Assembly: GCF_000169375.1 (NCBI RefSeq)
Contig: NZ_AAXY01000013.1
Coordinates: 1-64,000 of the forward strand
Direction of reading: 5' to 3'
Length of the DNA stretch: 64,000 nucleotides
From: Marinobacter sp. ELB17
GTDB lineage: Bacteria; Pseudomonadota; Gammaproteobacteria; Pseudomonadales; Oleiphilaceae
The notes beneath the pieces are model-generated. The model had not been told where the DNA came from. It saw only the letters and a list, made by a program, of their open reading frames with translations, and ran no database searches. A program made the position numbers and the translations under genes. Within the stretch, counting starts at the first letter, position 1, and every line of letters starts with the position of its first letter. This document shows, piece after piece, positions 12,272 to 20,071 of the stretch.

Positions 12272-12391
12272 GGACAGATTTGAAATCTGTCCCAGGCGTG
12301 AGGTTCGGCAAGATAGTGACAGATTTAAAATCTGTCCCTGGTTCGTGGTTCTTGGCTCGGCAAGACTAGGTGCAGATATAAAATCTATCCC
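12272..12391. repeat. Array of three palindromic repeat copies between gloB and mltD
   Basis: Copies at 12272-12292 and 12318-12336 are perfect palindromes with GACAGATTT arms around one base. A third at 12372-12391 is degenerate (GCAGATATAAAATCTATCC). They are separated by related linkers containing GTTCGGCAAGA or GGCTCGGCAAGAC. This is the same element as at 24238, 47617 and 48862. No reading frame is supported in 12259-12545, so this array is the main content of the intergenic region. Confidence 0.85.
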
Positions 12392-12545
12392 CAGTTTGTG
12401 CGATCTTCTCGCAGCGGTAACAATCGGTTTCTTGACCACTGGTAAACCACACCCATAAAATCCCCTTACTTTATTATTCGCAGCCAAAATCGCCGGGCAC
12501 AATTTGCCATCGATTTGGCCCGCTATTTTCTCGGAACGTGTGTTT

Positions 12546-14285
12546 ATGTCGCCCAACCGATTATTAACTTGCCTGTTTAGCGCCGCTCTTATTGCCGGTT
12601 GCGCCAGTGAACGCTCCGTCAGTAGCGCTGATAACCCTCTCGATTCCACACATGTAGCCGTCGCCAGCGGTGATGACGACCTTAAAGAGGCGGTCATCAA
12701 AGGCCAAGCCGATGCCAGCCAAGATGATCCGCTAGACGATGCCATTGCCCCGGAGCTAAAGGTCCAGGCCAGAACCGCCCGAAGTAAGCTAAACGCCGCC
12801 AATATTGAACAGCCCGCAACGCTAGCCGATAACGCTCTTGAAAACGGGTTCAAGACCGAGAGCACCGATTTGTGGCAACGCCTGCGGGACGGCTTTGCGC
12901 TGGATCATGACGTAGACCAACCGCGTCTGGAACAGCAACTGGCCTGGTTTGCCAGTCACCCTCGCTACATTGAACGGGTGATGGAGCGCGGTAGCCGCTA
13001 CTTTCACTACATCATCAGCGAGACCGAACGCCGTGGCCTGCCCACAGAACTGGCCCTGCTGCCCATTGTAGAAAGTGCGTTTGATCCGTTCGCCTACTCC
13101 CACGGCCGCGCCGCCGGGCTCTGGCAGTTTGTACCGGCCACCGGAAAATACTTCGGCTTAACCCAAAGCTGGTGGCACGATGACCGCCGCGATGTCATCG
13201 CTGCTACCGACGCTGCTCTAACCTACCTCGAACGCCTGAGCAAACGCTTTGACGGCGACTACACACTTGCGCTGGCTGCGTACAACAGCGGCGGCGGCAC
13301 TGTTTCCAGCGCCATACGCCGCAATACAAACGCTGACAAACCAACGGATTTCTGGTCGCTGAAGCTGCCGAAAGAAACCCGCCACTACGTACCAAAGCTA
13401 CTGGCTCTGGCGAAAATCTTCGCCGATCCGCAAGCTTATGGTATCGATTTGCCAGCATTGGCCAACGAGCCTTACTTCGCCGTGGTTGAAACCGGCTCGC
13501 AGCTAGACCTGGCCAAAGCCGCCGAACTGGCCGCGACCGATATAGACGAAATGTACCTGCTAAATCCGTCTTTTAACCGCTGGGCCACCAACCCCGATGG
13601 CCCGCACCGTCTGTTGGTGCCCGTGGCCAGCGCGGAACGCTTTCGCAAGGCCCTGAAAACCTACCCGGTCAATCAACGTGTGTCCTGGCGCAACTACAGG
13701 GTGCGTTCCGGGGATAGCCTAAGCACCATAGCCCAGCGTTTTGAAACCACCGCACCGGTCATCCGCAAGCTTAATGAACTCAACGGCGACACAATCCGTA
13801 TCGGCCAGCGCCTGATGATCCCATCCGCAACCGGCGACAGCGAAACCTATGCCCTAAGCGCCGCCCAGCGTCTGGAAAAGAAACAGTCGCGGCCGCGTGA
13901 TGGCGACAAAGTCAGCTACCACGTTCGGCCCGGGGACACCTTCTGGGATATCGCCCGAGAACACCGGGTGAAAGTGCGTGAACTGGCTGCCTGGAACAGC
14001 ATGGCACCCGGCGACCCACTGATCCCGGGCAAGAAGCTCGTGATCTGGTCGCAAAACGCCGAAACCACGGTGGCCAGTTCTGATTCCAGTGCCAGTGCGC
14101 GGATCAAAGCCCTGGTGCGCAAAGTCGGCTACAGCGTTCGCAAAGGTGATTCACTGGCGGCCATTGCCGGGCGCTTTTCGGTAAATATCAGCGATATTGC
14201 TGGTTGGAATGACCTAAATACCGAGCATTATCTGCAACCTGGACAAAGTCTGGTACTCTACGTGGACATCCGTAATAGCCCATAA
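12546..14285 (+). CDS. mltD: Membrane-bound lytic murein transglycosylase D
   Basis: The outer-membrane lipoprotein cleaves peptidoglycan glycan strands to 1,6-anhydromuropeptides. The N-terminus MSPNRLLTCLFSAALIAGC has a lipobox with Cys19. The GH23 domain (about 140-290) contains LPIVESAFDPFAYS with catalytic Glu176, then GLWQF and LALAAYNSGGG. Three LysM peptidoglycan-binding repeats start near residues 383, 457 and 528 (YRVRSGDSL, YHVRPGDTF, YSVRKGDSL). I chose the ATG at 12546 because it places the lipobox correctly; an upstream start at 12504 would add 14 residues. yejA follows and was probably adjacent before the IscB element inserted. Confidence 0.96.
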   Translation: MSPNRLLTCLFSAALIAGCASERSVSSADNPLDSTHVAVASGDDDLKEAVIKGQADASQDDPLDDAIAPELKVQARTARSKLNAANIEQPATLADNALENGFKTESTDLWQRLRDGFALDHDVDQPRLEQQLAWFASHPRYIERVMERGSRYFHYIISETERRGLPTELALLPIVESAFDPFAYSHGRAAGLWQFVPATGKYFGLTQSWWHDDRRDVIAATDAALTYLERLSKRFDGDYTLALAAYNSGGGTVSSAIRRNTNADKPTDFWSLKLPKETRHYVPKLLALAKIFADPQAYGIDLPALANEPYFAVVETGSQLDLAKAAELAATDIDEMYLLNPSFNRWATNPDGPHRLLVPVASAERFRKALKTYPVNQRVSWRNYRVRSGDSLSTIAQRFETTAPVIRKLNELNGDTIRIGQRLMIPSATGDSETYALSAAQRLEKKQSRPRDGDKVSYHVRPGDTFWDIAREHRVKVRELAAWNSMAPGDPLIPGKKLVIWSQNAETTVASSDSSASARIKALVRKVGYSVRKGDSLAAIAGRFSVNISDIAGWNDLNTEHYLQPGQSLVLYVDIRNSP

Positions 14286-14309
14286 CCGGGTCACCATGAA
14301 AGTGGTTAA

Positions 14310-14325
14310 AACAACAAAGGTACCC
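14310..14325 (+). other. Inferred 16-base guide segment of the omega-RNA (host left flank)
   Basis: These bases (AACAACAAAGGTACCC) lie immediately 5' of the first scaffold stem. In IscB loci the guide is the host sequence flanking the left end, about 16 bases long. Here it ends in AAAGG-TACCC, which would be the Shine-Dalgarno region of yejA if joined to the ATGA at 16014. The exact junction could shift by a few bases. Confidence 0.55.
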
Positions 14326-14612
14326 GTCAACTACCCCGCCGTGAACGACGGGGCTTGTAGAGAACACCCTACACGCCAAGTTGACCAGGGAAAGCGGACA
14401 CCAACCCGCTACGTTTACCACAGGTCGTTAAGACCCACTCCGGTGTGCTACCTCAGCACCGGACACTGGAAAACAGGGATCACGCTGGCGAAAGGCAAAG
14501 CGCCAAAAGTCTCAGTTGCCGCGCAAGCGGGAGCCGGTGGTAGACATTCCCGAGGGGAGAGAGGTTTCGGCCTCCGACACCAGACCCGTAAGGGTGATTA
14601 TTGGAAAACGAT
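14310..14612 (+). ncRNA. IscB omega-RNA (HEARO-type): 5' guide plus structured scaffold
   Basis: About 300 bases upstream of iscB have many hairpins and no convincing protein. A closing stem GTCAACT (14326-14332) pairs with AGTTGAC (14379-14385). It encloses a CCCCG/CGGGG hairpin (14334-14353) and a TGTAG/CTACA hairpin (14356-14373). Further hairpins are GGTC/GACC (14423-14435), CCGGTG/CACCGG (14440-14462), TGGCG/CGCCA (14486-14505), CCGC-GCAA-GCGG (14519-14530), an imperfect one at 14563-14581 and ACCC-GTAA-GGGT (14584-14595). In known IscB loci the RNA is encoded directly upstream of the nuclease, with the guide at its 5' end. The 5' limit assumes a 16-base guide; the 3' limit is unknown. 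Confidence 0.82.
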
Positions 14613-15956
14613 ATGGCTGTTTTTGTACTCGACAGACAAAAGAACCCACTGATGCCGTGCTCGGAAAAACGAGCCCGGCTCCTGCTGACCCGCAAACGAG
14701 CGGTGGTGGTGCGAGTGTATCCGTTCAGCATTCGCTTGAAAGACCGCACTGGCGGTACTGTCCAGAAAGTCGTGCTCAAAATCGACCCTGGCAGCAAAGA
14801 AACCGGCTTAGCGGTGTCCAGAGTCAGCGCCCAAGGGGAGCATGTATTGTGCTTAATCGAGCTGATTCACCGTGGCCGCCAGATCCGCAAAGCACTGGAT
14901 CAGCGCCGGGGATGTCGGCGCAGGCGCCGGAGTCAGCTGCGCTATCGGGCGCCCCGATTCAACAACCGGACAAAGCCAAAAGGTTGGCTAGCGCCCAGCC
15001 TTCAACATCGAGTGGATACCACCACCAGTGTCATCAAACGCCTTTGCGCCTTGGTGCCGGTCACGTCGATCAGCCAAGAACTGGTGCGGTTTGACCTGCA
15101 ACAGATGGAGAATCCCGAGATCAGCGGCGTTGAGTATCAGCAAGGTACCTTGTTAGGCTATGAAGTTCGGGAGTATTTGCTGGAAAAATGGGGTCGCGAA
15201 TGCGCTTATTGCACTGTGACCGACACACCGCTGGAAATCGAACACATTGTTTCAAAAGCCAACGGCGGTTCAAACCGAATCAGTAACCTGACCATTGCCT
15301 GTCACGACTGCAATCAGGAGAAAGGTTCTCAAACCCTGGCCGATTTTTTCCAAACCTCCAAGCGCCTAAAAGACAAACAACCTCGGCTAAGCCAAGTTTT
15401 GAGCCAGTGCAAACGCCCCTTGCGGGACGCCGCGGCGGTGAACTCAACCCGCTGGGCGCTGTTCCAGTCGCTGAAAAACACAGAGCTTCCCGTGAACGTC
15501 GGCACCGGAGGACAAACCAAGTTCAACCGTCAAAGACTCGGTATCCCCAAAACCCACGCCCTTGACGCAGCTTGTGTCGGCGTTGTCGAACAAGTGTTTG
15601 ACTGGCAAAAAACCACGCTACGGATAAAAGCCACCGGGCGCGGCAGTTACAAACGCACACGCTTAACAAAACACGGCTTCCCTCGCGGTTACCTCATGCG
15701 AGAGAAATCAGTTCACGGATTCCAGACCGGCGATATGGTTCGAGCGATTGTCCCAACCTGCAAAAAGGAAGGCACCTGGCTAGGCCGGGTCGCCATCCGA
15801 AAAACCGGCAGCTTCAACATTCAAACCTCGGACGGAGCCGTTCAAGGCATTCATCACCGGCACTGCCGGCTCATGCAAAAAGCGGATGGCTACGGCTATC
15901 ACCTACAACCCACACCACAAAAAGGAGAAGGGAAACAGGAAAGTCTGTCGTGCTAA
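14613..15956 (+). CDS. iscB: RNA-guided nuclease IscB (RuvC/HNH, Cas9 ancestor family)
   Basis: The 447-residue protein has full IscB architecture. The N-terminal PLMP domain carries a literal PLMP at 12-15. RuvC-I is KIDPGSKETGLAV with Asp58. An arginine-rich bridge helix covers about 87-115. RuvC-II is SQELVRFD with Glu156. The HNH domain (about 185-245) has His211 (IEHIV), Asn225 and Asn234, and zinc cysteines 197, 200, 230 and 233. RuvC-III is KTHALDAA with His315 and Asp318. The C-terminal part (about 340-447) corresponds to the TAM-interacting domain. All catalytic residues are present, so the enzyme should cut double-stranded DNA. I chose ATG 14613 over an in-frame TTG at 14601. The stop codon lies in the loop of a 7-bp hairpin. 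Confidence 0.96.
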   Translation: MAVFVLDRQKNPLMPCSEKRARLLLTRKRAVVVRVYPFSIRLKDRTGGTVQKVVLKIDPGSKETGLAVSRVSAQGEHVLCLIELIHRGRQIRKALDQRRGCRRRRRSQLRYRAPRFNNRTKPKGWLAPSLQHRVDTTTSVIKRLCALVPVTSISQELVRFDLQQMENPEISGVEYQQGTLLGYEVREYLLEKWGRECAYCTVTDTPLEIEHIVSKANGGSNRISNLTIACHDCNQEKGSQTLADFFQTSKRLKDKQPRLSQVLSQCKRPLRDAAAVNSTRWALFQSLKNTELPVNVGTGGQTKFNRQRLGIPKTHALDAACVGVVEQVFDWQKTTLRIKATGRGSYKRTRLTKHGFPRGYLMREKSVHGFQTGDMVRAIVPTCKKEGTWLGRVAIRKTGSFNIQTSDGAVQGIHHRHCRLMQKADGYGYHLQPTPQKGEGKQESLSC

Positions 15957-15996
15957 CGCACGACGCGCACTCCCTCCCCGACCTAAAAGGACGGGG
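15947..15996 (+). repeat. Right-end hairpins of the IscB element
   Basis: The first hairpin, GTCGTGC (15947-15953) with GCACGAC (15958-15964), holds the iscB stop codon in its TAAC loop. The second, CCCCG (15976-15980) with CGGGG (15992-15996), has an inner CCT/AGG stem separated by an A-A mismatch. Subterminal hairpins of this kind are what single-strand Y1 transposases recognise in IS200/IS605-type elements. The last bases before the yejA ATG (16000-16013) are unpaired. Confidence 0.7.
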
Positions 15997-16013
15997 TTTC
16001 CCGCGCAAAATCG

Positions 16014-16017
16014 ATGA
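16014..16017 (+). other. Inferred ATGA target-adjacent motif at the right junction
   Basis: ATGA directly follows the element and is also the yejA start codon plus one base. ATGA is a reported TAM for an IscB and the reported integration motif of HEARO elements. It would sit 3' of the sequence matched by the guide in an uninterrupted mltD-yejA junction. Confidence 0.55.
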
Positions 16018-17873
16018 TAAAAAAACGCTTGAGTGAATCATCGGCCAAGCCTTTTAACCACTTATTTTGCGCTGCTGCCATCGGCTTCGCCATGGTTACA
16101 GCGCCGCTAATGGCGCAAAACAGCGACGCACCTCCGGCATCAAACACCAGCCCGCAGCATGGCATCGCCATGCACGGTAAACCAAAATACCCAGCGAATT
16201 TTTCCCATTTCGACTACGTCAATCCCAGTGCCCCGAAAGGCGACACTTTGCGCCTTGCGGTAGTCGCCAACGGTTTTGACACCTTCAACCCGTTTCATTT
16301 GCGCGGAGTGGCGGCGGCCGGCATCAGTGGTTATCTTTACGACACCCTGATGGAGTCATCCGCCGACGAGCCGTTTTCGGCCTATGGCCTGATTGCCGAA
16401 TCCATTGAAACACCCGCCGACCGCAGCTACGTGGTGTTCAACTTGCGCCCCGAAGCCCGTTTTCAAGACGGCGAACCGATTACCGCCGAAGACGTCGCAT
16501 TTTCCTTCAACACGCTGGTTACCGAAGGCCATCCGTTTTTCCGCAACTACTACGCCGATGTCAGCAACGTAACCGTGGAAAGCCCCCGGCGTATACGATT
16601 TGATTTCGACACCACCAAAAACCGCGAATTACCGATGATTCTGGGGCAACTGCCCATATTGCCGGCACACTACTGGGCCGATCGCGAATTCGGCGACAGC
16701 GGCTTGACGCCTCCACTGGGAAGCGGCCCCTACCGGATTGCCGAATTCGATGCCGGGCGGTCAGTGACCTATGAACGGGTGAATGACTACTGGGCGAAAG
16801 ATTTGGGCGTGCGCAAGGGCCGCTACAACTTCAACCAGATCCGCTATGACTACTATAATGACGACACAGTCGCCCTGGAGGCGTTTAAAGCCGGTAATTT
16901 TGATTTCCGTCTGGAGTCCTCCGCCAAAAACTGGGCTACCTCCTACACCGGGCAACGCTTCGAAAGCGGTGAAATTATCACCGAAACCATTGGCCACCAG
17001 CGGCCAGCCGGCATGCAGGGCTTTGTGTTCAATACTCGCAAGGCCATTTTCAGTGATCCCAGAGTGCGCAAAGCGCTGACCTACGCATTCGATTTTGAAT
17101 GGGCCAACCAAAACCTGTTTTATGACCAGTACACTCGTAGCGACAGCTATTTCGCCAACAGTGATTTGGCGTCTTCAGGCTTGCCCGAGGGCCGCGAACT
17201 GGAAATTCTTGAGCCCTACCGCGATTCATTGCCGCCACGGGTGTTCGATCAAACCTATCAGCCTCCGGTGACCGACGGCCAACAAGGCTTGCGCGCCAAC
17301 CTCAAGATTGCATTGGAAGAACTTCGCGCCGCCGGCTACAGCATCAAGAACGGCAAGATGGTACACAGCGAAACAGGAGAAACGCTGGCCTTTGAAGTGC
17401 TGTTGTTTCAGAAAACGTTTGAGCGGGTGGTATTGCCGTTCAAAAACAACCTGGCACGCCTGGGGGTAGACGTTACCGTACGCCTGGTAGACAGCAATCA
17501 GTACGTGCAGCGGGTTCGTTCGTTTGATTACGACATGACCACCCAAGTATTTGGCCAGTCTGACTCCCCCGGCAACGAGCAGCGCGACTACTGGCATTCC
17601 ACCAGCGTAGACGTAAACGGCTCACGCAATTACGTTGGCGTGAATAACCCGGTGGTGGACGCATTGGTCGAGCAAGTGATTCAAGCGCCCGACCGCGAAG
17701 AACTGGTGTACCGCACCCGCGCCCTGGACCGGGTTTTGTTAAACAACTATTACGTGGTGCCACACTGGTATCTGGCCAGTGACCGAGTAGCCTACTGGTC
17801 TTATCTCAAGCATCCGGGACACGCTGCGAAAAACGGCGTCGACATCAACAATTGGTGGATAGAACGACAGTGA
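16014..17873 (+). CDS. yejA: Peptide ABC transporter substrate-binding protein YejA
   Basis: This 619-residue periplasmic binding protein belongs to the SBP family 5 (YejA/OppA type). The long signal peptide MIKKRLSESSAKPFNHLFCA and following hydrophobic stretch end near APLMAQ. Family motifs follow: PKGDTLRLAVVANGFDTFNP, RFQDGEPITAEDVAFSF, and GSGPYRIAEFD. YejA delivers peptides to YejBEF; the E. coli system imports microcin C-like peptides. The ATG follows the IscB element directly and no Shine-Dalgarno sequence lies in the element's last bases. A proper AAAGG is found only in the left flank at 14317-14320. Translation may therefore be reduced. Confidence 0.93.
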   Translation: MIKKRLSESSAKPFNHLFCAAAIGFAMVTAPLMAQNSDAPPASNTSPQHGIAMHGKPKYPANFSHFDYVNPSAPKGDTLRLAVVANGFDTFNPFHLRGVAAAGISGYLYDTLMESSADEPFSAYGLIAESIETPADRSYVVFNLRPEARFQDGEPITAEDVAFSFNTLVTEGHPFFRNYYADVSNVTVESPRRIRFDFDTTKNRELPMILGQLPILPAHYWADREFGDSGLTPPLGSGPYRIAEFDAGRSVTYERVNDYWAKDLGVRKGRYNFNQIRYDYYNDDTVALEAFKAGNFDFRLESSAKNWATSYTGQRFESGEIITETIGHQRPAGMQGFVFNTRKAIFSDPRVRKALTYAFDFEWANQNLFYDQYTRSDSYFANSDLASSGLPEGRELEILEPYRDSLPPRVFDQTYQPPVTDGQQGLRANLKIALEELRAAGYSIKNGKMVHSETGETLAFEVLLFQKTFERVVLPFKNNLARLGVDVTVRLVDSNQYVQRVRSFDYDMTTQVFGQSDSPGNEQRDYWHSTSVDVNGSRNYVGVNNPVVDALVEQVIQAPDREELVYRTRALDRVLLNNYYVVPHWYLASDRVAYWSYLKHPGHAAKNGVDINNWWIERQ

Positions 17874-17896
17874 TTGTGGTGGATAGAACGACAGTG
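17853..17896. repeat. 20-bp direct duplication spanning the yejA stop
   Basis: The 20 bases TGGTGGATAGAACGACAGTG occur at 17853-17872 and again at 17877-17896, 24 bases apart. The first copy encodes the YejA C-terminus WWIERQ; the second lies after the stop. It looks like a recent tandem duplication in the yejA-yejB gap. Confidence 0.9.
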
Positions 17897-17940
17897 GTTT
17901 CGCGATTTAGCAAAGTAGGCCACTAGCAGATGAGACACTA

Positions 17941-19023
17941 ATGGGCGTTTACATTCTGCGCCGTCTGGCGCTGATCATCCCCACTCTGATCGGCATTATG
18001 CTGCTCAATTTCGTCATTGTTCAGGCGGCCCCGGGCGGCCCGATTGAACAAATGATTGCCCAAATGCAGGGCCACGGTGGCAACACCCTGGCCCGTGCCG
18101 GAGGCGGCGACAGCAGCGGCGAAGTCGTCACCAGCAACGATAGCCGGGGCAGCCGTGGTATTCCGGACGAATTGCTGAAAGAAATCGAAGTCATGTACGG
18201 CTTCGACAAGCCCGCCCATGAGCGCTTTTTCAAAATGTTCAAAGACTACGCCACTCTCGATTTCGGCGACTCGTTTTTCCGTGATAAAAGCGTGCTGGAA
18301 CTGATTCTGGACAAAATGCCGGTGTCCATTTCCCTCGGGCTCTGGTCCACGCTTATTATCTATCTGATTTCTATTCCCCTGGGCATTCGCAAAGCGGTCA
18401 GTGACGGCTCACGCTTTGACGTATGGAGCAGTTCGGCAATTGTGATTGGCTATGCCATTCCCGGCTTCCTGTTTGCCATATTGCTGATCGTACTGTTTGC
18501 CGGCGGCAGCTACTATGACTGGTTCCCCCTGCGCGGGCTTACCTCCAGCAATTTCGACGAAATGACCTGGTATCAGCAGGTGGGCGACTATTTCTGGCAC
18601 CTGGCGTTGCCTGTGACGGCCAATGTGATTGGCGGTTTTGCCACGCTCACCCTACTCACCAAGAACTCGTTTATGGATGAAATCGGCAAGCACTACGTGG
18701 TCACTGCCCGCGCAAAAGGCCTGGAAGAAAAACAGGTGCTTTACGGCCACGTCTTCCGCAACGCCATGCTGATTGTGATCGCCAGTCTGCCCGGGGTTCT
18801 GGTGTCGCTGTTTTTCACCGGATCCTTGCTGATTGAGGTTATCTTCTCCCTCGACGGTCTCGGACTATTGGGCTTTGAAGCGGCCCTGAACCGGGATTAC
18901 CCGGTGATATTTGGCACCCTTTTCATATTCACTCTGATGGGCCTGTTGCTGAAGCTGATCAGCGATATCACTTACGTATTGGTAGACCCGCGCATCGATT
19001 TCGAAAGCCGGGAAGGTGCCTGA
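17941..19023 (+). CDS. yejB: Peptide ABC transporter permease YejB
   Basis: The 360-residue inner-membrane permease has six predicted spans and the typical OppB-like start [21 protein letters not shown] periplasmic stretch (about 30-110) contains [23 protein letters not shown]. The EAA loop has [21 protein letters not shown], the site that contacts the ATPase. It would form the pore with YejE. It lies 67 bases after yejA and three bases before yejE, so yejBEF are clearly one unit. Confidence 0.94.
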   Translation: MGVYILRRLALIIPTLIGIMLLNFVIVQAAPGGPIEQMIAQMQGHGGNTLARAGGGDSSGEVVTSNDSRGSRGIPDELLKEIEVMYGFDKPAHERFFKMFKDYATLDFGDSFFRDKSVLELILDKMPVSISLGLWSTLIIYLISIPLGIRKAVSDGSRFDVWSSSAIVIGYAIPGFLFAILLIVLFAGGSYYDWFPLRGLTSSNFDEMTWYQQVGDYFWHLALPVTANVIGGFATLTLLTKNSFMDEIGKHYVVTARAKGLEEKQVLYGHVFRNAMLIVIASLPGVLVSLFFTGSLLIEVIFSLDGLGLLGFEAALNRDYPVIFGTLFIFTLMGLLLKLISDITYVLVDPRIDFESREGA

Positions 19024-19026
19024 CCC

Positions 19027-20070
19027 GTGGCAACCTTGACCGCATTGTTCTCAAAGCTAACCCCCATACAGAAACGCAGGCTCGCTAACTTCCGCGCCAA
19101 TCGTCGCGGCTTCTGGTCGCTGTGGCTGTTTTTGCTGCTGTTCGGACTGGCTCTGATGGCAGAGGTCATTGCCAACGATTCGCCGCTGCTGATGTCGTAT
19201 CAGGGCCAGTTGTACGTCCCGGTTGTTCAGGATGTTCCAGAGGAAACCTTTGGCGGCTTTTTACCCACCACTGCAGATTACCGCGACCCGTTTATCGCTG
19301 ATGAAATCAACGCTAACGGCTGGATGCTGTGGCCACCCATCCGCTTCAGTTACAACACCATTAATTACAATCTGGACGTGCCTTCGCCGGCGCCGCCCAG
19401 CGCCGAAAACTGGCTAGGCACAGACGACCAGGGCCGCGATGTTGCCGCCAGGGTTATTTACGGCTTCCGCATTTCCGTGCTGTTCGGGCTGATTCTAACC
19501 CTGGCCAGCTGCGTAGTGGGTGTTGCCGTAGGCGCACTGCAAGGTTTTTACGGCGGTAAAGTGGACCTGTTCGGCCAACGTTTTATCGAAATCTGGTCCG
19601 GCCTGCCGGTGCTTTACTTGCTGATTATTCTGTCTGGTATTGTGCAGCCAAACTTCTGGTGGCTGCTGGGCATTATGCTGATGTTCAGCTGGATGGGGCT
19701 GGTGGATGTGGTGCGTGCCGAATTTTTGCGCGCGCGTAATTTTGAATATGTGAAGGCGGCAAGGGCACTGGGGCTGGACAACCGGAAAATCATGTTCCGC
19801 CATATTCTGCCCAACGCCATGGTGGCCACCCTCACCTTTTTACCGTTTATATTAACCGGCGCCATTACCGGGCTGACCTCGCTTGATTTTCTGGGTTTTG
19901 GTCTGCCTTCCGGTTCGCCGTCATTGGGCGAACTGATTGCCCAAGGCAAAGCCAACCTTCATGCCCCCTGGCTGGGCATCTCGGCGTTCGTGTCCCTGTC
20001 GGTGATGCTGACTTTGCTGGTGTTTGTCGGCGAAGCGGTGCGCGATGCTTTTGACCCGAGGAAAAACTGA
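19027..20070 (+). CDS. yejE: Peptide ABC transporter permease YejE
   Basis: The 347-residue OppC-like permease has the N-terminal span WLFLLLFGLALMAEVI, a periplasmic segment and a core with WLGTDDQGRDVAARVIYGFR. The EAA loop is KAARALGLDNRKIMFRHILP and the terminal motif is GEAVRDAFDPRKN. It pairs with YejB. The start is GTG at 19027, three bases after the yejB stop, with GGAAGG about eleven bases upstream. yejF starts one base after its stop. Confidence 0.94.
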   Translation: MATLTALFSKLTPIQKRRLANFRANRRGFWSLWLFLLLFGLALMAEVIANDSPLLMSYQGQLYVPVVQDVPEETFGGFLPTTADYRDPFIADEINANGWMLWPPIRFSYNTINYNLDVPSPAPPSAENWLGTDDQGRDVAARVIYGFRISVLFGLILTLASCVVGVAVGALQGFYGGKVDLFGQRFIEIWSGLPVLYLLIILSGIVQPNFWWLLGIMLMFSWMGLVDVVRAEFLRARNFEYVKAARALGLDNRKIMFRHILPNAMVATLTFLPFILTGAITGLTSLDFLGFGLPSGSPSLGELIAQGKANLHAPWLGISAFVSLSVMLTLLVFVGEAVRDAFDPRKN

Positions 20071-20071
20071 T

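Larger units (their letters stand above)
14326..16013 (+). mobile_element. IscB (OMEGA) insertion element without transposase
   Basis: The unit comprises the omega-RNA scaffold, iscB and a structured right end. Both ends carry a hairpin with a CCCCG/CGGGG stem: left 14334-14353, right 15976-15996. On the plus strand both contain the shared string GACGGGG followed by CTT or TTT. The right boundary is set before ATGA at 16014-16017, because HEARO elements are known to sit just 5' of ATGA or GTGA. The left boundary is set by the first scaffold stem. No TnpA is encoded, so movement would need a Y1 transposase from elsewhere. The boundaries are inferred and there is no target-site duplication. Confidence 0.75.

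Noticed and set aside
14296..14652. Plus-strand 118-codon frame upstream of iscB
   Set aside because: It covers the hairpin-rich RNA region, has no family resemblance and overlaps the iscB start. The region is better explained as omega-RNA.
14516..15094. Alternative plus-strand frame overlapping iscB
   Set aside because: The iscB frame carries all RuvC, bridge-helix and HNH motifs; this frame is low in recognisable structure and rich in Ser, Pro and Gln.
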